DNA of 64,000 bases from JABDQW01 sp942492025 (GTDB taxonomy: Bacteria; Pseudomonadota; Gammaproteobacteria; SZUA-229), in NCBI GenBank assembly GCA_942492025.1, contig CALODJ010000008.1, positions 62,001 through 126,000 on the forward strand, in the 5' to 3' direction. Position 1 is the stretch's first letter. Each line of letters opens with the position of its first letter. The notes beneath the pieces are model-generated. The model searched no databases and was not told the origin of the DNA. It was given only the letters and a program-made list of their open reading frames with translations. Positions 1 to 9,692 of the stretch are shown here, piece after piece. The position numbers were made by a program, and so were the translations under genes.

Positions 1-185
1 ACCAGATCCTCTACTGCCGGCAGCGCTGAAGCCGAAGTCCGCTGCCAGGTCTGGGTGGCCATTGCCAGGGTGGTCGCTTTTTCTGATACCGCCTCAGTCT
101 CTCTTTTTTGATAACCTGCAGGGGCACAGGCCAGTTGCCCAATCAACAAGCCCGCGGTAGCGGCGAGGCACAATCGTCGAAACAT
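1..185 (-). CDS. Exported protein, N-terminal fragment (runs off the left edge)
   Basis: Only the first 61 codons are in the window. The ATG at 185-183 shares its A with the TAA stop of mrcB, so the two genes are translationally coupled. The protein opens with two arginines, a hydrophobic stretch (about residues 6-19) and LACAPAG, which is a secretion signal. The cysteine could be lipidated, but the residue at -3 is Gln rather than Leu, so the lipobox is weak and a signal peptidase I site is equally possible. The position directly after PBP1b suggests a cell-envelope role. The remaining sequence is too short to assign a family. Confidence 0.6.
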   Translation of the reverse strand, partial: MFRRLCLAATAGLLIGQLACAPAGYQKRETEAVSEKATTLAMATQTWQRTSASALPAVEDL

Positions 186-2519
186 TATTTCAATATTTTC
201 TTTAACCAGTCCAGTGGAGATCCGGCTTTACAGCCAGCGGACTCTGTTGGCTCTGATCCAATGATAAAGGGCAATTCTACCGCATTTTCACAGTGCTTAT
301 CGCTGAGTAGCCCAGTTTCCTGGTCGATCCAGACCCATCGTATGTCCTCTGACATGGCCTGCCTGACGGACGAGGCAGAAATACCCCGAAAGATACGCTT
401 CCACACACGCATGGCACCGCTTGCCCCGGTCAGTCCGGTAGGACGCTGATCATCAAAGCCCAGCCATACAACGGCCACCTTGTCGCTGGAGAAGCCGGCA
501 AACCAGCTGTCGTAGAGTTCATCTGATGTCCCGGTTTTGCCCGCCACATCAATATCGAGTCCGTCTGACAGACCCGCAGCCGTGCCTGATTGCGTAACCT
601 TATGCAACACAAAATTGATCAGCTCGATAGCCGCCGGATCTGATTCGCGTTTGACATCGAGCTGATAACGCTTCAACGGCATGCCCTTGCTGTCGAGAAC
701 AGCACGAACACTGCGTAACGGGCTATGAAAACCGTTAGTCGCGAATGTCTGATAGATTGATGCGATCTCAAACGGCGACATATCGACAGCCCCGAGGGTT
801 ATTGATGGGTACGGCGGCAATACGGTACTGTTGCCGAGTTGTCGTAAGGTTTCAGCAATACGAGACAGGCCCAGTTCAAGTCCGAGTCTCGCAACAGGTA
901 TGTTGTACGATTTCAATAACGCTTCGTACATGATGACATCGCCATGATAGGCCTTATCGTAATTTTCCGGCTCCCAGATTTTCCTGTCCTCACCCTCAAT
1001 GGCGCAAGCGTGTATCAGACAGTATGGTACCCAGTGTATATTTGTCTTTTTGTCTGAGAGCAGCCAGATAGACTACAGGTTTCATCAAAGACCCGATGTG
1101 CCGTTTTGCATCCAGTGCCCGGTTGAATCCTGCATATGAAGGATTTCTGTCACCCACAATGGCGAGTACTTCTCCACTATCGGTTGAAGTCACAACAGCA
1201 GCCACCTGTAGTTCGTTGGTATGCCGGTCGAGTATCGGCAATGTAGAACGGATCGATTGCTCTGTGACATGCTGAATAAAGGGATCCAATGTCGTAAATA
1301 TCTGCAAACCTTCTGATTTCAAATCTTCGGGATCGTAGTCACGGGTCAACTGGCGTTGTACCAGGTTGACAAAGGCGGGATACAGAGCACGCTTGTTCCT
1401 AGATGTCACCACAAGTTTTTTAGATTTTTGAAAATCGGCCTGAGTTGCCGATATCAGGCCGTACATCTGTATGGTATCGATGACAATGTTTCGTCTTTCA
1501 GTCGAGCGTTGTGGATTTCTCACTGGATTATAGTAAGAGGCACCCTTGACCATACCAATCAATACTGCCATCTGATCAAGATCAAGCTCATCCAGTGATT
1601 TACCGAAGTAGAAATCGCTGGCAAGACCAAAACCGTGTATCGCACGTTCCGCATCCTGCCCCAGGTAAACTTCATTCAGGTATGTCTCGAGGATTTGTTG
1701 CTTGTCATAATGCAGCTCCAAAAGCACAGCCATTATCGCTTCATTCAACTTGCGCCACAGACTACGGTCCGGCGTCAGAAACATATTCTTCACGAGTTGC
1801 TGGGTTATAGTGCTGCCACCCTGAACGGTTCTTCCGGCTTTGATATTTGCAATCAGTGCCCTGGCTATCGACTTTATATCAATACCGAAGTGCTGATAAA
1901 ATCGTCTGTCTTCAACCATAACAAGCATTTGCTTGAACATGTCAGGCACATCATCAAGCCTGAGCAGAATTCTGTCTTCGCCGTGAGCTGGAAATATTCC
2001 GGTGACATATACCGGATCTAGCCGGACCAATGGGACCGCTTTTCTGGTTTGTAAATCGTACAGAGCCGAAATCGTACTCCGTTTAATATCAATACGTACT
2101 TCCTTGCTCTGTTCTTCACCGTCCGAGAATCTGAATGTTCGGGTTTTGATTTCGAAATGGTTTGCCCAGTGATGAAACCGCCCCGGCTTGTCCGGTGTCT
2201 GGCTGATATTCTGGTAATCGAGCCTGTTCAATTCGAATAACAGTTCGGCAACGGTAATCTTTTTGCCTTCATAAAGCTCGAGCGGCCGGGCATACACTCT
2301 GGCCGGTATCGACCATAGACGCCCTGCAAAACGATCGACGACTCTGTAATCCAGCCAGAGCACGTATAACGTTGTTACTAAAACAGAGGCGATGACTATC
2401 CAGCCCACCGCGCGTTTGGTCGATCTGGCGTTCGCGAGACTGCGAGAACCTTGCTTGCGTTTTTTTCGTGGCGCAGATTTCCTGCGCGAGGGCGTCTTGC
2501 TGGACTTTCTTCTGGTCAC
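185..2519 (-). pseudogene. mrcB: Penicillin-binding protein 1b, interrupted by one frameshift
   Basis: Class A PBP: a membrane-anchored peptidoglycan glycosyltransferase and transpeptidase. The first frame (2519-996) has a basic cytoplasmic tail, one TM segment (about residues 39-55), a UB2H-like region, the glycosyltransferase motifs EDRRFYQHFGID and QGGSTITQQLVKN, and the transpeptidase serine in GSLMKP. It ends at a TGA at 998-996. The second frame (in which 931-185 is the ATG-initiated part) carries the SYN triad (KSYNIP) and KTGTS. That frame reads back through IWEPENYDKAYHGDV, which is typical PBP1b sequence, so the frame change lies at about 1000-1020. All catalytic motifs survive, which makes an indel error or a very recent mutation likely. 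The LpoB activator is encoded at 27739-28350. Confidence 0.88.
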
Positions 2520-2564
2520 TGATTTATTGAAACAGCATTTTTAATCGACCGATTATAAACGAGA

Positions 2565-2585
2565 CAGGCCGGATAATCCGGCCTG
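2565..2585 (-). terminator. Near-perfect hairpin between the Sel1 gene and mrcB
   Basis: CAGGCCGGAT and ATCCGGCCTG flank a single central base, giving a 10-bp stem. On the minus strand it lies between the Sel1-repeat gene stop and the mrcB start. The T-tract after the stem is poor, so it may be a weak terminator or an RNA-stability element. Confidence 0.4.
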
Positions 2586-2672
2586 CTGTACGATAATTCA
2601 TCCCCGGATATAGAACCATTCAGAACAGTGGTTGTGGAACGACTATCCCGGATGTTGCACGAAGGATTCGGG

Positions 2673-3413
2673 CTAGTTGTTGATCACTTTTTTTTCCGCT
2701 TCAGTTTTTTTTCTGCTTGCTGCTGCTCGCTCACTGTGTTTAATTTCGTCCTTTGCGGATGATTTCTGCTGCTGCTTTTGCTGCTGATTTGCGTTGGTCT
2801 GTCCGGCTGGTTTGACTTCGAGCTGCTTTTTCTTGTGCGCGGGTGATTGTTTATGCTGATTCGTCTCATTGATATGCATAATTTCTGTTTCAGCCGCGGT
2901 TATGCCCACTAAAGATGCCTTACTCAGCCAGTCGAGCGCCTGCGTGCTATTCTTGCTCAAGCCGACACCGCGCGAATGCATCATGCCGATATAGTACTGA
3001 GCGTAACCATCGCCCGCATTCGCTGCCTTGATCAGTTCGTCAAGCTGTGCTTTATTAGCTGTGTTTAGGCTGTTCTTTTCCAGGTCATAATAGAGCAGCT
3101 TGTAGTTCGCCGCCTTGTTGCCCTGCTCTGCAGCCCGGGTTACCCAGCTCATGGCCTGTTCCATGTCTTTCTCAACACCTCGGCCCGCTTCATACATTTC
3201 ACCCACTTTAAACTGTGCTTCGGCATTTCCTTTCTGGGCCAGTTTCATCTGGAAATCAAAGACCATATCTGCGCGTGCAGCCGAGATTTCCGTTAAAAAC
3301 ACAACCGCAATCAAGATTGCAACGTGTAAAAGTGCCGCCTTCCAGGTCTTTTTTGGTAGTAACCCATTACTGTCAAGTATTGACTGCTGATGAATTTCGT
3401 TTTGTTTTTTCAT
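2673..3413 (-). CDS. Sel1-repeat (TPR-like) membrane-anchored or secreted protein
   Basis: A 246-residue protein if translation starts at the ATG at 3413, which places a basic N-terminus before a hydrophobic segment (about residues 28-46, ending SAARA, a plausible signal-peptidase site). Two Sel1-type repeats are visible: GNAEAQFKVGEMYEAGRGVEKDME followed by the WVTRAAEQGN unit, and GYAQYYIGMMHSRGVGLSKN with the DWLSKA unit. The C-terminal third is low complexity, rich in Gln, Lys and Ser. Sel1 proteins act as periplasmic or envelope adaptors; no specific function can be inferred. An earlier in-frame start at 3488 exists but would bury the signal segment. Confidence 0.65.
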   Translation of the reverse strand: MKKQNEIHQQSILDSNGLLPKKTWKAALLHVAILIAVVFLTEISAARADMVFDFQMKLAQKGNAEAQFKVGEMYEAGRGVEKDMEQAMSWVTRAAEQGNKAANYKLLYYDLEKNSLNTANKAQLDELIKAANAGDGYAQYYIGMMHSRGVGLSKNSTQALDWLSKASLVGITAAETEIMHINETNQHKQSPAHKKKQLEVKPAGQTNANQQQKQQQKSSAKDEIKHSERAAASRKKTEAEKKVINN

Positions 3414-3926
3414 TATAAATATGCCATCCCTGCTGATGCGGGCGTTAGTATTGCCATATGTTTGCAAGTTCTCAACCTGGACAACCACATGCAGCCAAGT
3501 GGCGGTGAAATTGTCTCAAGACGATAATGTGTTCAAGAATGATTTTCAAAAACCCACGCATGTAGTCTGGATAGCTGACGCTGGATCAGCGGATCATTAT
3601 CAACACTGGCAGCACCCATGCGCCAATCTGCCCCTCTCCGTCACACGGTGACTGAATCCTCCCCGTGTTATCGACTGAAAAATCAATGGGTAGTTCAATT
3701 GAACCCTACTTAAGCTGCAAATGCGCAGGATAGCCTGTCATCATAACGAAACTTACAATGTAACGTGTATTTAAAACGGACTTATCTGTCGAAAATTCCT
3801 GGTTTCATCTGATACATAAAAAATAGCCCAAAATCCGGCTTTAGCAAGGAGGGTAGCAGAAAACGTAATCGATGAAGACTGAATCTAACCCGCATATTGC
3901 GCGTCCGCCTACGTGCAATACGCGGG
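3414..3926. other. Intergenic region, no gene recognised
   Basis: About 510 bases between der (stop at 3927) and the Sel1-repeat gene. I see no convincing coding sequence on either strand. The only clear structure is the hairpin at 3887-3929 directly after der. The promoter of the Sel1 gene presumably lies here but is not identifiable. Confidence 0.5.
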
Positions 3927-3929
3927 CTA
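3887..3929 (-). terminator. Stem-loop directly after the der stop codon
   Basis: Read on the minus strand, the der stop TAG is followed at once by CCCGCGTATTGC, a 19-base loop and GCAATATGCGGG. This is a 12-bp stem with a single G-U pair. It probably acts as transcript end or 3' stabiliser. Its ends (TAGCCCGC and GCGGGTTAG) resemble the ends of the dispersed CCCGCATTTCTCA repeat, but the interior differs. Confidence 0.5.
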
Positions 3930-5333
3930 GCGTTTTTTACGTTTGCGTTCGCGTTGTTTTATATGCTGAATCATGCGCGCACGCTTGAATTGCTGGCGTT
4001 TGGAAAGTTTGTTTTTTCTGTCTGCAAAAGGATTGACACCCCCTTTAAATTCAATCCTGACGGGAGTACCTACCGACTTGATCGCATCGATAAAATAATT
4101 TGTCAAATAGCGCTGATAACTCGCTGGAACCTGATCGGTCTGGTTGCCGTGGATGATGATACGTGGCGGATTTACCCCTCCTTGATGCGCGTAACGCAAC
4201 TTGAGTCGACGGCCGCGTACCAGTGGCGGCTGGTGCGCTGCCATCGCCTGTTCAAGTATGCGTGTAAGCCTGGCTGTTGAAAGATCACGCGTAGCCGATT
4301 CATAGGCGCGGTTAATCGCCGCGTATAACTTACCAACATTGGACCCGTGCAGTGCAGAGATATAGAATATTTCTGCAAACCGGATGAATGAAAGCTGTTG
4401 GTCAACACCCGCTTTGATTCTATCTCTCTGATAATCATCCAGGCCGTCCCATTTATTGATCACCAGTACAAGTGCACGCCCTGCTTCGATAATATAGCCG
4501 AGTAAATGCAAATCCTGATCAGCAATTTCTTTTTGGGCGTCCATCATCATTACCACGACGTGTGCCTCTTCGATTGCTTGCATAGTTTTGATGATACTGA
4601 ATTTCTCTACCGCTTCATGGACAGACCTGCGCCTGCGCACACCAGCTGTATCGATCAAGGTGTAGCGTTTATTTTCACGCTCGAAAGGTATAAAGATGCT
4701 GTCACGTGTTGTTCCCGGCATGTCAAATACGACAACGCGATCCTCGCCAAGTACGCGGTTGACCAGCGTCGATTTGCCAACATTGGGTCTGCCAACAAAT
4801 GCCACCTTGATACCCTGTTCTTGATCGATCTCGGCCTCAACCTGCTCGAGTGGAGCGAGTATTTTTTCCAGCAATGGTTTGATTCCACGATTTTGCGCTG
4901 CAGCAATCTCAATCGGATCACCCAGGCCCAGCGCATAAAATTCACTGGCGATCATGCTCGCATTCATCCCATCTGTTTTGTTCAACACCAGGAAAACACT
5001 TTTACCTCTGCGCCGAATTTGCGACGCGATGTTTTCATCAGCGGTGGTTAAACCATCGCGCGCATCGACAAGAAACAGTACGACACTGGATTCTTCGATA
5101 GCATGGAGCGTTTGTGCTGCCATGTGCTGATCCAGCTCTTCGTTTTCACCACTGAGGCCACCGGTATCAATCACGATAAATCGATTATTTTCAAAACGGC
5201 CATGACCGTATTTGCGGTCACGGGTGAGTCCGGGGTAATCGGCTACGAGGGCATCGCGGCTTTGAGTCAGAACATTAAATAATGTGGATTTACCGACATT
5301 CGGACGGCCCACGAGCGCAATAGCAGGTATCAT
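3927..5333 (-). CDS. der: Ribosome-assembly GTPase Der (EngA)
   Basis: An essential double-GTPase acting in 50S subunit maturation; 468 residues, normal length. The first G domain begins GRPNVGKST at residue 9, with DTGG and NKTD. The second repeats GRPNVGKST, then DMPGTTRDS, DTAG and NKWD. A C-terminal KH-like domain follows, ending in a basic tail (KQRERKRKKR). It is the first-listed member of the conserved der-bamB-yfgM-hisS neighbourhood and lies 27 bp after bamB on the same strand, so it is probably cotranscribed. Confidence 0.97.
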   Translation of the reverse strand: MIPAIALVGRPNVGKSTLFNVLTQSRDALVADYPGLTRDRKYGHGRFENNRFIVIDTGGLSGENEELDQHMAAQTLHAIEESSVVLFLVDARDGLTTADENIASQIRRRGKSVFLVLNKTDGMNASMIASEFYALGLGDPIEIAAAQNRGIKPLLEKILAPLEQVEAEIDQEQGIKVAFVGRPNVGKSTLVNRVLGEDRVVVFDMPGTTRDSIFIPFERENKRYTLIDTAGVRRRRSVHEAVEKFSIIKTMQAIEEAHVVVMMMDAQKEIADQDLHLLGYIIEAGRALVLVINKWDGLDDYQRDRIKAGVDQQLSFIRFAEIFYISALHGSNVGKLYAAINRAYESATRDLSTARLTRILEQAMAAHQPPLVRGRRLKLRYAHQGGVNPPRIIIHGNQTDQVPASYQRYLTNYFIDAIKSVGTPVRIEFKGGVNPFADRKNKLSKRQQFKRARMIQHIKQRERKRKKR

Positions 5334-5360
5334 TGAAACAACACCAGACAGGCGCCGTCG

Positions 5361-6539
5361 TTAGTCAAATAATTCTTCATCGGTATATACAGTCGATTCC
5401 TTGATGGTGTAAGCCGCAAGATAACCATCACGAGACAACACCAGTAAGCGCTCACCATCCACGATCGGGGGTACCAGGATACCATCGGAATCAACCTGGA
5501 TACGCGCAACAAAACGACCATCAAAACGCGACATGACGTGAAGGTAACCCAGAGCATCGCCGACAACCACAAAATCCTGATAGATGACGGGCCGGGTGAT
5601 ACCGCGTGCCTGCAACTTATCCTGCTTCCACAATGTCGCACCGTTGCTTCGATCCAGCGCCCATACATGGCTTCGATCGTCACTGCTGAATACGGCATCT
5701 GTTCCGACACTGACACCAGTGTTGCTTGAAAACGGCCTGGTCCACAAAAACTGCCCGCGGGTAACATCAATCGCAGCGATTCGTCCCTGATAACTAACCG
5801 CATAGAGTATTCGACCATAGAGTTCGGACTTGCCATCGATATCAACCAGACGTTGTATCTCAGAGCGGCCCTGGGGCGATGTCAATGCGATATCCCACAC
5901 AACTTCACCATCGATGGGTGAAACTGCGATCAGGCGGCCGCTTTCGAGACCGGTATAAAAATGCGTTCGAGAAAGCGTGGGAGAGCTGCTGCCACGAAGC
6001 GTTAATGCGGGGATCGCTCGGGTGTAATTCCAGTTAATTTTGCCCGTCTTGATGTCAACACCCAGAATCTGGCCATCAGCTGTGCGCACGAGCACCGTTT
6101 TGCGGTTGTAGACAACAGGTCTGGCAAGAATTTCGCTAGGTACCGCCGTACGCCATAAAATTTCATTGTTATCTGCACTGACAGCTATCAACTCACCATT
6201 ACGACTACCGACCAACCAGGTGTCCTCAGTACCACCAATACCACCACTGAGTGCTATATCCAGTTTGATCTCGGCGAGTTCATCACCATCCTCCAGATCA
6301 TAAACATTCAGAATACCCTTGCGACCAGCCGTAACGATACGGTCTTTGAGCAGTAGAGGCTCGATATACAGATATTGCGGTCCGATGTCATCATCAGTGG
6401 AAACTGACCATTCCAGAGCCAGGTAATGTGTCCTGTTAAATTCAGTTAGTTCCGCAGGTGGCTCGGCATTATCTTCGTCACCGCAGGCAGCTACTAACAG
6501 CGTACTGATCAATAAGACGATTCTTACAGTTGATTTCAT
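5361..6539 (-). CDS. bamB: Outer-membrane assembly lipoprotein BamB
   Basis: A subunit of the BAM complex that inserts beta-barrel proteins into the outer membrane; 392 residues. The signal peptide ends LLVAACGDED, a good lipobox. The body is a PQQ-type beta-propeller with recurring blades (for example KTGKINW, DGEVVWD, RGQFLW, SNGATLW). The stop lies 27 bp before der. The order yfgM-bamB-der is the standard gammaproteobacterial one. Confidence 0.96.
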   Translation of the reverse strand: MKSTVRIVLLISTLLVAACGDEDNAEPPAELTEFNRTHYLALEWSVSTDDDIGPQYLYIEPLLLKDRIVTAGRKGILNVYDLEDGDELAEIKLDIALSGGIGGTEDTWLVGSRNGELIAVSADNNEILWRTAVPSEILARPVVYNRKTVLVRTADGQILGVDIKTGKINWNYTRAIPALTLRGSSSPTLSRTHFYTGLESGRLIAVSPIDGEVVWDIALTSPQGRSEIQRLVDIDGKSELYGRILYAVSYQGRIAAIDVTRGQFLWTRPFSSNTGVSVGTDAVFSSDDRSHVWALDRSNGATLWKQDKLQARGITRPVIYQDFVVVGDALGYLHVMSRFDGRFVARIQVDSDGILVPPIVDGERLLVLSRDGYLAAYTIKESTVYTDEELFD

Positions 6540-6556
6540 GCCGCTCGGTTTGCAGG

Positions 6557-7204
6557 CTAGGAGTTTTCCAGATCGTCGCTGCCCAGATCCTGTCGTTTTA
6601 ATCTTAGCCAGCGACTGGCACTACCCGCTGCGGCATTGATCGCCTTGTCATAGGCAACACGTGCCTGTGCAATCTCACCTTTAGCGACATACAGGTCACC
6701 TTTCAACTCTTCATAACCAACGTTAAATCCGGCAGGATGATCAGATAGCAGGATCGCTTCCGCTTCATCATATTTTTTTTCTGCAATCAGGACTCTGGCG
6801 AGTCTGAGACTTGCCACATGCTGGATGTCAATTTCAGTCGCGTTGTCAATGGCCCATCTAAGATGGCTCTGTGCTGATTCGGCATTACCATTCTCATATT
6901 CATGTTTAGCCTGAACAAGCGACACCAGTGCGCCATAGGGCGTATCCGAGTACTCATTTCTGATCAGGTCAGCCTTGTTCATGTGCGTATCGTCGAGCCT
7001 GTCAGTGGCAACCTGTGTTTGCACTGCCTGGAACAAATCGCTTGCCTCAGCCGAGCGCTCCGTCTGATAGGCCAGATATTCACGCCACCCCAGGAGGGCG
7101 GCAACGCCTATGCCTAGCCCCAGTAAAAGCGAGGCGCCATTCTCTTTCCACCATTTTTTAATTGCTTCGATCTGTTGATCTTCGGATTCAAATTCATCCA
7201 TCAT
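6557..7204 (-). CDS. yfgM: YfgM family ancillary SecYEG translocon subunit
   Basis: A 215-residue protein with a short acidic N-terminus, one TM segment (about residues 25-41, LLLGLGIGVAALLGW) and a periplasmic TPR-like region, the standard YfgM/UPF0070 layout. In E. coli YfgM binds SecYEG together with PpiD and affects periplasmic chaperone traffic. Two ATGs are in tandem at the start, so the N-terminus may be one residue shorter. It sits 17 bp upstream of bamB. Confidence 0.92.
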   Translation of the reverse strand: MMDEFESEDQQIEAIKKWWKENGASLLLGLGIGVAALLGWREYLAYQTERSAEASDLFQAVQTQVATDRLDDTHMNKADLIRNEYSDTPYGALVSLVQAKHEYENGNAESAQSHLRWAIDNATEIDIQHVASLRLARVLIAEKKYDEAEAILLSDHPAGFNVGYEELKGDLYVAKGEIAQARVAYDKAINAAAGSASRWLRLKRQDLGSDDLENS

Positions 7205-7267
7205 TTACACCTGATAATGTATTTAAAGAAACTCTGAACGGTTCCATTCAGGAATTATCAGAGCACG

Positions 7268-7326
7268 AAAAATAAAAATGCGATTTTTATTTTTCTTCAT
7301 TTCCAATCACATATGTGATTGGAAAT
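7268..7326 (-). terminator. Two back-to-back palindromes between hisS and yfgM
   Basis: 7299-7326 is a perfect 28-bp palindrome (ATTTCCAATCACAT and its complement). 7268-7296 is a second one, GAAAAATAAAAAT around a GCG centre. On the minus strand the first is followed by the AT hairpin, which ends in a T-rich run. The pair may terminate or attenuate transcription from hisS into yfgM, or serve as a bidirectional structure. Confidence 0.45.
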
Positions 7327-7365
7327 GGCGGCACATCCAAGTGCCACGCGGAAACACTGAATAAA

Positions 7366-8631
7366 TCAGCGTTTCCTTAAAAATTCACTCAAGTCACTTT
7401 GGCCGATGACTTGCTGGTCAAGCTGTTCACGCAAAAATTTGACCGTGACCGTTGCTTCAGCCATTTCTTTTTCACCAAGGATCAGCGCAATAGTCGCACC
7501 TGATTTATCGGCTTTCTTCATCTGACTTTTGAAGGAGCCGCCGCCGCAGTTCGACAAGATTCTGAGTCCAGGGTTCTCATCGCGCAGCTTCTCGGCCAGT
7601 AGTAAACCTTTGCGCGAACTCGAGTCACCTTGCAGCAGCAGATATACATCGGGCCGGTCGCGAGATACGTCAATATTCGCAGCCTGGCGTATTGCTAACA
7701 AACGTTCAATGCCCATCGCAAAGCCGGATGCAGGCGTTGATCGACCACCCAATTGCTCGACCAGACCATCATAACGCCCGCCGGCGCAGACGGTGCCCTG
7801 CGCACCCAGCTGATCGGTCACCCACTCGAAAACTGTTTTACAGTAATAGTCCAGTCCACGAACCAGCCTAGGATTGATCCGGTATTCAATACCGGCATCA
7901 TCCAGATACCGCTTGAGCTGCTCAAAATGCTGAGCTGACTCCGCATCCAGATTATCCATCAACGATGGTGCGCCCTCAATCACGGCCTTCATTGCAGGAT
8001 TCTTGCTGTCGAGTATCCTCAATGGATTACCATCAAGCCTGCGCAAACTGTCCTCATCCAGCTGATCCCGGTGTGCAGTGAGATAATCAACCAGGATTGT
8101 GCGATATTTCGCACGTGCCTGGTTGCTGCCCAGTGTGTTCAATTCGAGCCTGATACCATCAAGCTGGAGCAGCTTCCACAGACGCGCACCCATGATGATG
8201 TGTTCAGCATCAATATCAGGATCAGCGATACCGAAGCTTTCCACCCCAAATTGATGAAACTGGCGATAACGCCCCTTCTGCGGGCGTTCATGGCGAAACA
8301 TCGGCCCCATATACCAGAGTCGCTGAACCTGATTGTGCAAGATCCCGTGTTCAATGCCAGCGCGAACGCAGCCGGCTGTGCCTTCCGGACGTAACGTCAG
8401 CATGTCACCATTCCTGTCCTCAAAGGTATACATTTCCTTTTCGACGATGTCGGTGACTTCTCCAATGGAGCGGCTGAACAGGTCTGTCGACTCTACGGCG
8501 GGCATACGTATTTCTCGATAGCCGTACCTGGACATCAGATCTCTGACAATCTGCTCAAAGGCCTGCCACTGGTATGAATCGTCGGGCAGCACATCGTGCA
8601 TACCACGAATGGACTGAATGGTTTTCGACAT
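7366..8631 (-). CDS. hisS: Histidyl-tRNA synthetase
   Basis: Charges tRNA-His with histidine; class II synthetase, 421 residues, usual length. Motif 2 region (MYTFEDRNGDMLTLRPEGT), the histidine-specific RGLDYYCKTVFEW, and motif 3 around GFAMGIERLL are visible. The C-terminal anticodon-binding domain follows. It starts MSKTIQSIRGMHDVLPDD, the family-typical N-terminus. It lies between rodZ and yfgM as in E. coli relatives. Confidence 0.97.
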   Translation of the reverse strand: MSKTIQSIRGMHDVLPDDSYQWQAFEQIVRDLMSRYGYREIRMPAVESTDLFSRSIGEVTDIVEKEMYTFEDRNGDMLTLRPEGTAGCVRAGIEHGILHNQVQRLWYMGPMFRHERPQKGRYRQFHQFGVESFGIADPDIDAEHIIMGARLWKLLQLDGIRLELNTLGSNQARAKYRTILVDYLTAHRDQLDEDSLRRLDGNPLRILDSKNPAMKAVIEGAPSLMDNLDAESAQHFEQLKRYLDDAGIEYRINPRLVRGLDYYCKTVFEWVTDQLGAQGTVCAGGRYDGLVEQLGGRSTPASGFAMGIERLLAIRQAANIDVSRDRPDVYLLLQGDSSSRKGLLLAEKLRDENPGLRILSNCGGGSFKSQMKKADKSGATIALILGEKEMAEATVTVKFLREQLDQQVIGQSDLSEFLRKR

Positions 8632-8651
8632 ATCTGGAATCAGGTCAACTG

Positions 8652-9692
8652 TTAATCGATACGGATCCGGCCATCCTCGACCGAGACCTTGAACTGCGCA
8701 ATATTATTGGATCGTATGAATTTTGTCATATCGATATTCGCGTCGTTGAGACTCAGACTCACCGCAGGTGCATTGCCAAGAAAAACATCAAAGGGCGCCT
8801 GGCCCGTCAGGCTGAGAGCCTTACCCGGTTTGATCATGCCATAAAACAGTTGAATATCATTTGCATCGATGATTTCTGCCCAGGATTCCTGCTCCACACT
8901 CACGCTCAGAACATCGCCGCCAGTAATAGGGGCCACCGTCGGTACCGTTGTCACCTTTTCATCAGCCGGCTGACTGACGGTTTCATCAGATTTTTCATCC
9001 AGGGTTGCGCCGGAGATTTCAGGTTCCACTTCCTGCTGTGGCGACGGTACAACATCGGCCGCAGGTTGGGGTGTCGTTTCCTTAATGTTAGCGGCCCCGG
9101 TTGCGGCCTCGGGCTCGAAGCTCTCGGCCTCACCACTCTGTGTCAGGGTTTCACCTGTCAACACTGGATCCGCTTTCAGTTCTGTTTGCTGTTGCTCAGG
9201 CGGCGCCTCGGATGTAGATTGCATCATCGCGTCTTCCTGTTCTGACAGGCTGGCCTGCTCTATTCGTTCCGATCTTTCCATGTAGTAGCTGTACACTGCA
9301 TACATTAATACCACCACTGCAGACAGGATTATCAGCAGGGAAATCAGCTTGATAACCGGGGTTTGGCTATCGGCTTCACCGGGTAAAATTGATCTCGGTT
9401 GCAGTTCTTTTTCAAGATCGCGAGGAACCTCCTTATCGAATTCCGTGATCAGGACCTCTTCAGACAAGTCCAGCAATTTGGCATAGTTGCGGACATAGCC
9501 TTGTACAAATGCGACCGGCGGCAGTCGCTCAAAGTTCGAATCCTCTATTGCCTCAACAATATCCTCCTTCAGATTCAACGCCCTGGCAGCTTCATCGATC
9601 GTCATACCTGCTTTTTCACGCGCCAACATCAACCGCTGACCAAACGCAGCAGGCTCGTGTGCTTCCAGTTCACTGGTCTCGGATTCGCTCAT
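8652..9692 (-). CDS. rodZ: Cell-shape protein RodZ
   Basis: Links MreB filaments to the membrane to maintain rod shape; 346 residues. The N-terminal helix-turn-helix domain spans about residues 15-85 (FGQRLMLAREKAGMTIDEAA). A TM helix lies at about residues 113-135. A low-complexity Glu/Gln/Pro/Ala periplasmic linker and a C-terminal DUF4115 domain follow. The start overlaps the end of pilF by 23 bp, indicating translational coupling. Confidence 0.94.
   Translation of the reverse strand: MSESETSELEAHEPAAFGQRLMLAREKAGMTIDEAARALNLKEDIVEAIEDSNFERLPPVAFVQGYVRNYAKLLDLSEEVLITEFDKEVPRDLEKELQPRSILPGEADSQTPVIKLISLLIILSAVVVLMYAVYSYYMERSERIEQASLSEQEDAMMQSTSEAPPEQQQTELKADPVLTGETLTQSGEAESFEPEAATGAANIKETTPQPAADVVPSPQQEVEPEISGATLDEKSDETVSQPADEKVTTVPTVAPITGGDVLSVSVEQESWAEIIDANDIQLFYGMIKPGKALSLTGQAPFDVFLGNAPAVSLSLNDANIDMTKFIRSNNIAQFKVSVEDGRIRID

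Noticed and set aside
3887..3930. Hairpin after der as another attC site (GTTAGAT at its minus-strand end)
   Set aside because: No matching R'' box and the stem is a simple, nearly perfect 12-bp hairpin, not the interrupted R/L box structure of attC.
9085..9285. Plus-strand open frames antisense to rodZ, hscA and the flagellar genes
   Set aside because: They are antisense shadows of well-supported minus-strand genes, caused by codon bias.
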